Assembly: GCA_018268875.1 (NCBI GenBank)
Contig: JAFDVT010000527.1
Coordinates: 1-9,974 of the forward strand
DNA from: Acidobacteriota bacterium
GTDB lineage: Bacteria > Acidobacteriota > Terriglobia > Bryobacterales > Bryobacteraceae
Direction of reading: 5' to 3'
DNA length: 9,974 nucleotides
Each line of letters starts with the position of its first letter. Positions within the stretch are counted from its first letter, which is position 1. Below are positions 1-6,378 of this stretch, piece by piece. The notes under the pieces were generated by a model. That model saw only the letters and a list, made by a program, of their open reading frames with translations, made no database searches and was not told where the DNA came from. The translations under genes and the position numbers were made by a program.

Positions 1-221
1 AAGAAGCCCTCAAGGCCGTCACCATCAACGCCGCCGAAATCTGGGGCGTCGCCGGCGAAGTCGGTTCGATCGACAAAGGCAAGTGGGCCGACCTTATCGT
101 CACCGATGGCGACCCGCTCGAAACCAACACGCAGATCAAACAGATGTTCATCAAAGGCAAGGCCGTGGACCTCACAAGCCGCCACACCAAGCTGTTTGAC
201 AAGTACATGTCACGCCAGTAA
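1..221 (+). CDS. Amidohydrolase family protein, C-terminal fragment
   Basis: This is the last 72 codons of a gene that begins before the window; the reading frame starts at base 3 and ends with TAA at 219-221. The tail shows the typical C-terminal part of metal-dependent amidohydrolases of the imidazolonepropionase-like group: a helix 'EALKAVTINAAEIWGV', then 'GSIDKGKWADLIV' (the segment returning from the TIM barrel to the small beta-sandwich domain), then 'DGDPLE' and the closing strand 'IKQMFIKGKAVDL'. The metal ligands and catalytic residues lie upstream and cannot be seen, so the substrate is unknown (cyclic amide, dipeptide or other). A strong intrinsic terminator follows 19 bases after the stop, so this gene closes its own transcription unit and is probably not cotranscribed with the receptor gene downstream. 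The family call is fairly secure; the function is not. Confidence 0.85.
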   Translation, partial: EALKAVTINAAEIWGVAGEVGSIDKGKWADLIVTDGDPLETNTQIKQMFIKGKAVDLTSRHTKLFDKYMSRQ

Positions 222-240
222 CTACAACGACAGGAAAGAG

Positions 241-270
241 AAAGGCGGCGCGGAAACGTGCCGCCTTTTT
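241..270 (+). terminator. Intrinsic terminator of the amidohydrolase gene (GAAA tetraloop)
   Basis: A 12-bp stem pairs 241-252 with 257-268, including one G-U pair (250-259). It is closed by a GAAA tetraloop at 253-256 and runs into a T tract (266-270). A purine-rich stretch precedes it. The orientation fits termination of the plus-strand gene ending at 221. Confidence 0.9.
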
Positions 271-300
271 CCATAGGCGAAACACCCTGTAGCCTATCGG
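271..300. repeat. Short inverted repeat after the terminator
   Basis: ATAGGC at 273-278 is complementary to GCCTAT at 292-297. Two more C-G pairs at the ends (271-272 with 299-300) are possible if C298 is bulged. The loop is 13 bases and there is no T tract. It may be a weak hairpin in the leader of the receptor gene, a protein-binding site, or chance; nothing in the sequence decides between these. Confidence 0.3.
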
Positions 301-321
301 AATTTGCCCGCATGAATTCAA

Positions 322-348
322 TTGTGTTATTCGTATTAGCAATCTAAT
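322..348 (+). promoter_or_regulatory. Weak candidate promoter for the receptor gene
   Basis: The 222-475 intergenic stretch holds no supportable gene. Its segment 311-348 is clearly richer in A+T than its surroundings and contains TCTAAT at 343-348 (five of six matches to a sigma-70 -10 box, but the conserved second base is C). TTGTGT lies upstream at 322-327 with a short 15-base spacer. This would leave a leader of about 120 bases before the ATG at 476. The assignment rests only on hexamer similarity, and acidobacterial promoters may differ. Confidence 0.2.
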
Positions 349-466
349 CCAGGGTCTGTCCATTCTGGGTCCACGTTGCGACCCATTCCTCGTTCGATCT
401 CAGTTTGCTTGATCGTTGCGCGCTCTCCCCAACAGCGCGTCGTGCTGACCCCTATTCTGTTCGTAC

Positions 467-472
467 AAGGAG
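467..472 (+). promoter_or_regulatory. Ribosome binding site of the receptor gene
   Basis: AAGGAG at 467-472 is a near-perfect Shine-Dalgarno sequence, only three bases from the ATG at 476. The gap is shorter than usual, but this ATG opens directly into a signal peptide, and no other in-frame start would keep it. Confidence 0.6.
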
Positions 473-475
473 CAT

Positions 476-3400
476 ATGCGATACGTTAGACTCGCTTCGC
501 TATTAATCGCACTGAGTACCGCACTTTGGTCTCAGTCATTCCGCGGATCCATTGCCGGAACCGTCGTCGATGCCTCGGGCGCGATGATCCCCGCCGCCGG
601 CGTCCAGGCCGTAAACAAGGGCACGAACATCACCTTCGACACCACCTCCACCGAGGCTGGTGAATTCCTCCTCCCCAACCTCCCTCTCGGTGAGTACACC
701 GTAACGATCAAGAAGGACGGGTTCCAAACCCAGAAGATCGACAACGTGGAAGTGGCCGTCTCCAAGACCACCAACATCACGGCCAAGCTCGGCATCGCCT
801 CCCAGGGCACGATCGTCGAAATCAGCGCCACCGCCGCTACGCTCGAAACCACGTCGTCAAGCCTCGCCTCGGTCGTCACGCCGCGCCAGGTGCAGGACAT
901 GCCGATGAATGGCCGCGACTTCCGCCAGATGCTCAAGCTGAACCCCGGCGTTTCGCCGACGTCCGGTTCCGTCAACGGCAACCGCGGTTCGGGCAACAAC
1001 TACCAGATTGACGGCGCCGACAACAACGACGCCTTCCACAACGGCACCGCCGTGAACCAGGGCGGCGTGTCCGGCATCGCCGGCACCCTGTTGCCCATCG
1101 AAGCCATCGACCAGTTCGCCATCGTGAGCAACGCTTCCGCCGAAATGGGCCGCAACGGTGGCTCCAACGTGAACATGGTGATCAAGTCCGGCACCAACGA
1201 TTTCCACGGCACCGCGTACTACTTCAACCGCAACGAAGCGCTGGCCGCGTTGAGCCCGTTCCGCACCAACGACACCAAGCGCGTCATGCGCAACAACCAG
1301 TGGGGCTTTTCCGCCGGTGGACCCATCGTCAAGAACAAGCTGTTCTTCTTCACCACGCTCGAAGCGCAGAAAGCCATCGCCGGCCTGAACTTCCTGACCA
1401 CGCACCCGTCCACCGCCTGGGCCAATCAGGCTCGCCAAGTGCTTACGCAGTACAACGTGCCGGTGAGCACGGTTGCCACCAACCTGCTCAGCTTCTGGCC
1501 GTCGCGCTACAACAACCTGGGCGCCACCAACAATAACCTCGCCGCCAACGATCGCGCCGATTACGACAGCTACAACGGTATCGGCAAGATCGACTACGCG
1601 ATCTCTTCGAAGCACCAGATCTCCGGCCGCTACTTCGGTGGCACCGGGAAGCAGGCTGCCGACGCCGGCGTACCGTATCGCGAATACTTCCAGGTGGCTC
1701 CCAGCCGCATGCACAACATCGCGATCGTGCAGACGTCGACTCTTTCGCCCCGCCTGGTCAGCCAATTACTGCTCGGCGTGAACTACTTCAAGCAGACCTT
1801 CAACGATCTCGACCTGAGTCCCAATCCCATCGCCGCCGGCCTCAACACGGGCGTCCCGCAGGATGGAATGCTCGGCGGTTCGCCGACGCTGCGCATTACC
1901 GGCTTTGCGGGCGCCAGCGCCACACAGCCTCTCGGCCGTATCGACACGTCCGGCCACATCACCGAAAACCTCAGCTACACCATCGGCCGTCACTCATTTA
2001 AGTTCGGTGGCGAATACCGCCGCGCGAACTTCGACGTGTTCTACGACACCAACAAGCGCGGCAGCTTCACCTTCGACGGCGCCCGCGGTCCCTGGGCGAC
2101 CGACACGAGCTTGAGCCCGCAGCTTCGCGCGATGGCCGACTTCATGGCCGGTTACATTTCGGCCACCAACGGCGCGACGATCGTCCGTGGCCAGCTACAG
2201 CGTGACTACCGCCAGAACACGTACGACTGGTGGATTCACGACAACTTCCAGGTGAGCCGCAAGCTCAACCTGAACTTCGGCGTACGCTACAGCTACGTCG
2301 GACCTCTGTTTGCCGCCAAGAACGAACCCATCACCAGCTTCTCCATCGCCAACGGCTTCCAGCTTGCCGGCAAGGGCGGGATCGATCTGTGGCCGAAGGA
2401 CATGAACAACTTCGCGCCACGCTTCGGCTTCGCGTACAACGTGGCTTCAAAGACGGTGATCCGCGGCAGCTACGGCTTCTTCTACGACGTTCCGCCACTC
2501 AACTTCATGGTGGCGAACACTGGTATGCCTAACGGCGGTTCGGCCGGTATCCACGCCAACCCCGCTGGTCCCGACCCCGTGTTTACCATCACCCGCAGCA
2601 GCGTGAACATCGAACCCGGCGTTGCCATCTTCCCGTCCACCGCCACGGCTCCGACCAACGTCGGCGCGTACGGTGTCAGCCGGGATTTCCGCATCCCGTA
2701 CATCCAGAACTACAACTTCAACGTGCAGCACCAGTTGAGCGGCAGCACCGTGATCCAGGCCGGCTACGTCGGCTCCAAGGGCACCAAGCTCTCCTTGCTG
2801 CGCAGCATCAACCCGATCGTCGGCGCAGTGCCGAACGCGGCCGGAACCGGCATGACCGGCGGCGCGCGCATGTACGCCTCGCAGTACCCGACGCTCGGCG
2901 CGATCAACATCCTCGAGACCATCGCCAACTCCAACTACAACTCGCTGCAGACCTCGGTTCGCACCACGCGCGTCAAGGGCTTCACGCTCAACGCCAATTA
3001 CACGTTGGGCAAGTCCCTCGACAACGGTTCGAACGTCCGCAACGCTCTGGCCGCCAACAGCTTTAACCTGCGCCGCGAATATGGCCCGTCGAACTTCGAC
3101 ATGCGCCATATCTTTACGGCGTTCGCGCTGTACGACGTTCCCCAGCTTGGCAACTTCGCTCCCCGCCTCACCAAGGGCTGGCAGTTGAACGCGCTGTTCA
3201 CCGCGCATAGCGGCGAACCGCTGGATCTCACCTCCGGCACCAATCGCAGCGGCTCCGGCGACAACCGCGACCGCGTCGACGTGATCGGCCAGTGGAACCA
3301 GAACGTGCCCGTGCAGACCGTTCCCAACGGCGCCGTACCGTACTTCAACAAGAGTGCGTTCGCCGCAGCGGCGCTCGGCACTTATGGCAACATCGGCCGC

Positions 3401-3658
3401 GATTCTTTCTACGGTCCTGGCTTCAATGCGGTGGACTTCTCGGTGTTCAAGGAAACCCCCATCACCGAACGCATCCGCACCCAGTTCCGTGTAGAAATCT
3501 TCAACCTGTTCAACCGCACCAACTACGCCAACCCGACGACGGCGTTCAACTCCGCGAACTTCGGATTGATCACCGCCACGCGTAACGGTGGTTCCGCCCC
3601 CGGCATCGGCTTCGGCGAACCCCGGAACGTGCAGCTGGCGTTGAAACTGATCTGGTAG
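476..3658 (+). CDS. Oar-like TonB-dependent outer-membrane receptor with carboxypeptidase-regulatory domain
   Basis: A 1060-aa outer-membrane protein, full length for the large Oar/TonB-dependent receptor family of Acidobacteriota. Residues 1-19 form a short Sec signal peptide with probable cleavage near 'LWS|QS'. Residues about 24-106 are a carboxypeptidase-regulatory-like beta-sandwich ('GSIAGTVVDASGAMIPAAGV', 'GEFLLPNLPLGEYTV'). Residues about 127-240 are plug-like, with the family hallmarks 'DMPMNGRDF' and 'NYQIDGADNNDAF'. The remainder, from about 245, alternates polar and aromatic strands of a large beta-barrel and ends 'LALKLIW', with the terminal aromatic residue expected of a barrel inserted by the BAM machinery. 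Members import or bind large substrates with TonB energy, but I see no obvious TonB box, and the ligand cannot be inferred. No SusD-like lipoprotein gene is adjacent. The gene appears to stand alone, with an intrinsic terminator before and after it. The neighbouring fucosidase makes a glycan ligand possible, but this is only inference. Confidence 0.93.
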   Translation: MRYVRLASLLIALSTALWSQSFRGSIAGTVVDASGAMIPAAGVQAVNKGTNITFDTTSTEAGEFLLPNLPLGEYTVTIKKDGFQTQKIDNVEVAVSKTTNITAKLGIASQGTIVEISATAATLETTSSSLASVVTPRQVQDMPMNGRDFRQMLKLNPGVSPTSGSVNGNRGSGNNYQIDGADNNDAFHNGTAVNQGGVSGIAGTLLPIEAIDQFAIVSNASAEMGRNGGSNVNMVIKSGTNDFHGTAYYFNRNEALAALSPFRTNDTKRVMRNNQWGFSAGGPIVKNKLFFFTTLEAQKAIAGLNFLTTHPSTAWANQARQVLTQYNVPVSTVATNLLSFWPSRYNNLGATNNNLAANDRADYDSYNGIGKIDYAISSKHQISGRYFGGTGKQAADAGVPYREYFQVAPSRMHNIAIVQTSTLSPRLVSQLLLGVNYFKQTFNDLDLSPNPIAAGLNTGVPQDGMLGGSPTLRITGFAGASATQPLGRIDTSGHITENLSYTIGRHSFKFGGEYRRANFDVFYDTNKRGSFTFDGARGPWATDTSLSPQLRAMADFMAGYISATNGATIVRGQLQRDYRQNTYDWWIHDNFQVSRKLNLNFGVRYSYVGPLFAAKNEPITSFSIANGFQLAGKGGIDLWPKDMNNFAPRFGFAYNVASKTVIRGSYGFFYDVPPLNFMVANTGMPNGGSAGIHANPAGPDPVFTITRSSVNIEPGVAIFPSTATAPTNVGAYGVSRDFRIPYIQNYNFNVQHQLSGSTVIQAGYVGSKGTKLSLLRSINPIVGAVPNAAGTGMTGGARMYASQYPTLGAINILETIANSNYNSLQTSVRTTRVKGFTLNANYTLGKSLDNGSNVRNALAANSFNLRREYGPSNFDMRHIFTAFALYDVPQLGNFAPRLTKGWQLNALFTAHSGEPLDLTSGTNRSGSGDNRDRVDVIGQWNQNVPVQTVPNGAVPYFNKSAFAAAALGTYGNIGRDSFYGPGFNAVDFSVFKETPITERIRTQFRVEIFNLFNRTNYANPTTAFNSANFGLITATRNGGSAPGIGFGEPRNVQLALKLIW

Positions 3659-3672
3659 TACACTCTACGAAT

Positions 3673-3700
3673 GCGGCGCGCAGCACATTGTGCGCGCCGC
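3673..3700 (+). other. GC-rich hairpin just after the receptor stop codon
   Basis: GCGGCGCGC at 3673-3681 is fully complementary to GCGCGCCGC at 3692-3700, a 9-bp GC-rich stem with a 10-base loop (one more A-T pair, 3682-3691, is possible). It begins 14 bases after the stop codon. Neither strand carries a T tract next to it, so it does not look like an intrinsic terminator. It may protect the 3' end of the receptor mRNA from exonucleases. Confidence 0.55.
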
Positions 3701-3783
3701 AACCAAATCTGGCGGAATCCAGCGCGCCCTTGACAAGACGCCCCGCCGCACGAAGTCCTTTGGTAGAGGACGCTCCATTATCA

Positions 3784-3813
3784 GCCCGCATTCTTCGGAA
3801 TGCGGGCCTTTTT
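3784..3813 (+). terminator. Intrinsic terminator of the receptor gene (UUCG tetraloop)
   Basis: A perfect 10-bp stem pairs 3784-3793 with 3798-3807 around a TTCG loop (3794-3797) closed by C-G, the very stable cUUCGg tetraloop. It is followed by C and a run of five T (3809-3813), then ATTT. The T tract is only on the plus strand, so this ends the receptor transcript, about 125 bases after its stop. The minus-strand operon stops at 3820, next to the tail; read from that side the hairpin lacks a T tract. Confidence 0.92.
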
Positions 3814-3819
3814 ATTTGA

Positions 3820-4554
3820 CTAGGAAAATATGCCGGATGCGGACAGAGGCGCGAGCACAACGGCGTCGCCTTCGGCCGGCGCGTCCGCCGCGATCCCGCC
3901 ATCAGGCGCCAGGATGCTGGACCGTCCGCGGAACGGCGTACCTTCTTCGACGCCGTATGTATTGGCGGCTACAAACCAACCCTGGTACCCGAGCAGTCTC
4001 CGGCGCCAGTATCCGCGCACATCAAAACCTTGATCCAGCCAGTTGGTGGGAAACGCGATCAACGTTGGCTCGGCCGCGAACAGGAACTCGATAAATCGCC
4101 GGTCGTTGAGATCCATACAAATACCGCACGTCAATTGTCCGAACGGCGTATCCACCAATGGATATTCGGTATCGCCTGGCTGCGCCCAATTTTCGTCCAT
4201 TTCAAACAACATGCGCTTCCGGTAGTTGTACAAAAGCTCGCCTTCCGGCGACACAATCATCGCGGAATTGTACAGATGCCCGTTGGATGTCTCCGGGTAT
4301 CCGGCGACGAAATACGCATTGTGACGGGTCGCCACTCGGGCCGCCAGTTCAAAGGTGGGACCATCGCCTGCCACTTCCGCCACTCGTCCCGCGGCCTCAG
4401 GCGACGGAAAGACATAGCCGGTCAGCGCCATTTCGGGGCAAACCACCAATGCGGTACCGGCTGGACATCCGGCGTCGATCAATCGCTCCAATCGCGTCGA
4501 GGATTCTTTCCAATTCCCCTTGGCGGCTTGGAATTGAACGGCCGCAATCCACAT
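3820..4554 (-). CDS. Carbon-nitrogen hydrolase (nitrilase superfamily)
   Basis: A 244-aa cytoplasmic hydrolase that cleaves a non-peptide C-N bond of an amide or nitrile. The nitrilase Glu-Lys-Cys triad is visible: Glu41 in 'CPEMALTGYVF', Lys113 in 'YNYRKRMLF' and Cys146 in 'CGICMDLN'. The start 'MWIAAVQFQ' supplies the usual first beta strand, so the ATG at 4554 is right. The end is short but includes the late strand 'FRGRSSILAPDGG' and reaches 'VVLAPLS', so the fold appears complete. The block around the catalytic Cys (ICMDLN, rather than the common ICYDxRFPE) resembles, as I recall it, the N-terminal amidase (Nta1, class 3) branch; the substrate nevertheless remains unknown. The ATG directly abuts the TAA of the upstream ligase gene with no gap and no clear Shine-Dalgarno, implying translational coupling as the last gene of a three-gene operon. 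Confidence 0.88.
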   Translation of the reverse strand: MWIAAVQFQAAKGNWKESSTRLERLIDAGCPAGTALVVCPEMALTGYVFPSPEAAGRVAEVAGDGPTFELAARVATRHNAYFVAGYPETSNGHLYNSAMIVSPEGELLYNYRKRMLFEMDENWAQPGDTEYPLVDTPFGQLTCGICMDLNDRRFIEFLFAAEPTLIAFPTNWLDQGFDVRGYWRRRLLGYQGWFVAANTYGVEEGTPFRGRSSILAPDGGIAADAPAEGDAVVLAPLSASGIFS

Positions 4555-6348
4555 TTAGTCGATATCTTTGCCGGAATACAACTCGCTCACCAGTTCCCGG
4601 TGATTTTCGAGAACTTTGGCCCGGCGCACTTTCATCGTTGGCGTCACTTCACCGGCTTCGATCGAAAACTCACGATCGAGCACTTTGAATTTGCGGATTT
4701 GTTCGAATTGCGGCAATTGTCGATTGGCCCTCTGAACGGCTTTTTGCAATTCTGCGACCACCGTCTCCGACTTCGAAATGTCGGCAACACTCGCTCCTCT
4801 CAAAGAGTCGTCGAGCGACTCTGCCGCCTGTGTACGCACGGTGAAAATCGCGGTGATATAGGGAAGTTTATCACCAATGAGTACCATTTGATTCACGATC
4901 GGCTCCGATTTGAATAGATTTTCGATACGTGCCGGATAAATCTTCTTACCATTTGACGCGACGATGATTTCCTTCTTACGGCCGGTAATATACCAATAGC
5001 CATCCTCATCTATACGAGCGATATCACCGGTATATAGCCAACCATCACGTAATACCGCCGCCGTTGACTCGGGGTCCTCATAATACCCACTGAAGATCGT
5101 CGGTCCGCCTAGCAACAATTCCCCGTCGCCGGCCAGTTTCGCTTCGACGCCAGGAAGCATTTTTCCAATACTCCCGGACTTCGGCCGGTCTACCGGATTC
5201 AGCGTCGTTACACCGCCTTCCGTGAGCCCGAACCCTTCGAGAATCGGCAGCCCGATCGACCCGAAAAAGTCCGCCAGATCTTTTCCCAGCGGCGCGGACC
5301 CAGAAATCGGCAACCGCAGTTCCCCACCCAGACGTTCGCGAATCTTGGAATACACCAGTTGGTCGAACAGTTTTAACGACGCGGCCAACCACGCCGGAAT
5401 GTCTTTCCCTTCCTGGCGTAGCCGAAATGCCTGCGCGCCCGCGCCCACAGCGGCGTAAAACACTCGCCGCGAAACCGCATTGCGTTTGCGAATTTCCGTC
5501 GCGATCGTGGCATACATCCGCTCCCACACTCGTGGCGGAGCCAGCAGAATCGTCGGCTTCACGGCCTTCAATTCCATGGGCAATCGCGCGAGGCTCTCCG
5601 AAAAATAAATGGGAAACGCCATGCGAATCGCCATGAACTCCATCGCAACCCGCTGGGCGATATGCGCCGAGGGAAGGAACGCAATCGCGCGATCTTCAGG
5701 TCCGGCCTCCATCACAAGCGGAGGCATGTCGACGTTCGACACCGCCGCGTGATGGCTTACTAAGCCCATCTTTGGCGCGCCAGTGGCCCCGGAAGTCAGA
5801 TACAGAACCGCGATGTCGCCTGGCTTGACGGCCGCATGTGCGGTCGCAAACGCCGCCATATTTTCGCGGCCTTGGCGGCGAAGTTCGTCGAGAGGAATCG
5901 CACCTTCGGTGGACCCTGTCAGCAACACCCACCGCATCCGCACCTGGCCGTCGCCGAGCGCCGCGCACAGTCGATCCTTCGCCTGCGCGTTCTCGGCAAA
6001 CACGACGGCCGGCCGCAGTTTCCGCAACGTCTCCGCCTGTTCCTCCATGGAAATCGACGTATACAAACCAGCGGAAATGGCGCCGATGCTGAAGATCCCG
6101 AAGTCGGCGAGATAGAATTCCGCGCGCGTCTCCGAAAACGTCGCAACGATGTCGCCGTGCGCCACGCCAAGCGCCAACAACCCCGCGCCAATCTCGCGCG
6201 AGGCCGTTACGAACTCATTCCACGTGTAGGTTTGGTATTTTTCGAGACCGGCGTGTTTCTTCGATCCGGCAACCGGCTGGAACAATCCAACACGGCCGCC
6301 GTACCTTGCGGCAGTCTCTTCGAGCACGGTGAAGAGGGTGCGTGACAT
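4555..6348 (-). CDS. Long-chain fatty acid--CoA ligase (AMP-forming)
   Basis: A 597-aa adenylate-forming enzyme that activates a fatty or other carboxylic acid to acyl-AMP and then acyl-CoA. It is the usual size of the FadD15-like long-chain branch and has no signal peptide. Motifs, numbered from the chosen start: P-loop 'LTSGATGAPKMGLVSH' at about 184-199, 'EGFGLTEGG' at about 371-379, 'YTGDIA' at about 439, hinge 'GRKKEIIVASNGKKIYPARIE' split around residues 456-476, and 'TPTMKVRR', whose Lys573 is the expected catalytic lysine. The P-loop is off consensus (GAT for GTT, and Met after PK), which is odd but may be typical of a subfamily. I start at the ATG at 6348 because AGAGGG at 6365-6360 lies 11 bases upstream; an in-frame GTG at 6360 would add four residues but overlaps that site. 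It follows the upstream isomerase-like gene by 30 bases and abuts the downstream hydrolase gene. Confidence 0.9.
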   Translation of the reverse strand: MSRTLFTVLEETAARYGGRVGLFQPVAGSKKHAGLEKYQTYTWNEFVTASREIGAGLLALGVAHGDIVATFSETRAEFYLADFGIFSIGAISAGLYTSISMEEQAETLRKLRPAVVFAENAQAKDRLCAALGDGQVRMRWVLLTGSTEGAIPLDELRRQGRENMAAFATAHAAVKPGDIAVLYLTSGATGAPKMGLVSHHAAVSNVDMPPLVMEAGPEDRAIAFLPSAHIAQRVAMEFMAIRMAFPIYFSESLARLPMELKAVKPTILLAPPRVWERMYATIATEIRKRNAVSRRVFYAAVGAGAQAFRLRQEGKDIPAWLAASLKLFDQLVYSKIRERLGGELRLPISGSAPLGKDLADFFGSIGLPILEGFGLTEGGVTTLNPVDRPKSGSIGKMLPGVEAKLAGDGELLLGGPTIFSGYYEDPESTAAVLRDGWLYTGDIARIDEDGYWYITGRKKEIIVASNGKKIYPARIENLFKSEPIVNQMVLIGDKLPYITAIFTVRTQAAESLDDSLRGASVADISKSETVVAELQKAVQRANRQLPQFEQIRKFKVLDREFSIEAGEVTPTMKVRRAKVLENHRELVSELYSGKDID

Positions 6349-6378
6349 GATTTTTCGCACCCTCTAGCGTACCGTTGT

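Noticed and set aside
172..363. A 63-codon minus-strand open frame over the first terminator
   Set aside because: It runs through the amidohydrolase 3' end and the terminator stem, without motif or ribosome binding site.
857..1765. A 302-codon minus-strand open frame inside the receptor gene
   Set aside because: Val/Gly/Ala/His-rich shadow of the receptor with no domain, start signal or gene context.
2447..3208. A 253-codon minus-strand open frame inside the receptor gene
   Set aside because: Same kind of antisense shadow; the plus-strand barrel sequence is continuous and typical.
3730..3758. Exact TTGACA (-35 consensus) as part of a promoter
   Set aside because: The base positions 16-18 away read AAGTCC or similar, with no -10-like hexamer; kept only as a side note to the 3' UTR finding.
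3754..3772. tRNA-like D-arm (GTCC...TGGTAGA...GGAC) in the 3' UTR of the receptor
   Set aside because: No anticodon arm, T-arm (GGTTCRA) or acceptor stem can be fitted around it; the following hairpin is a terminator.
4030..4917. A 295-codon plus-strand open frame across the hydrolase/ligase junction
   Set aside because: It spans the junction of two well-supported minus-strand genes and its translation shows no motif or plausible composition.
6349..6360. GTG at 6360 as start of the acyl-CoA ligase
   Set aside because: It overlaps the purine-rich AGAGGG that would serve as ribosome binding site for the ATG at 6348, and it has no binding site of its own at proper distance.
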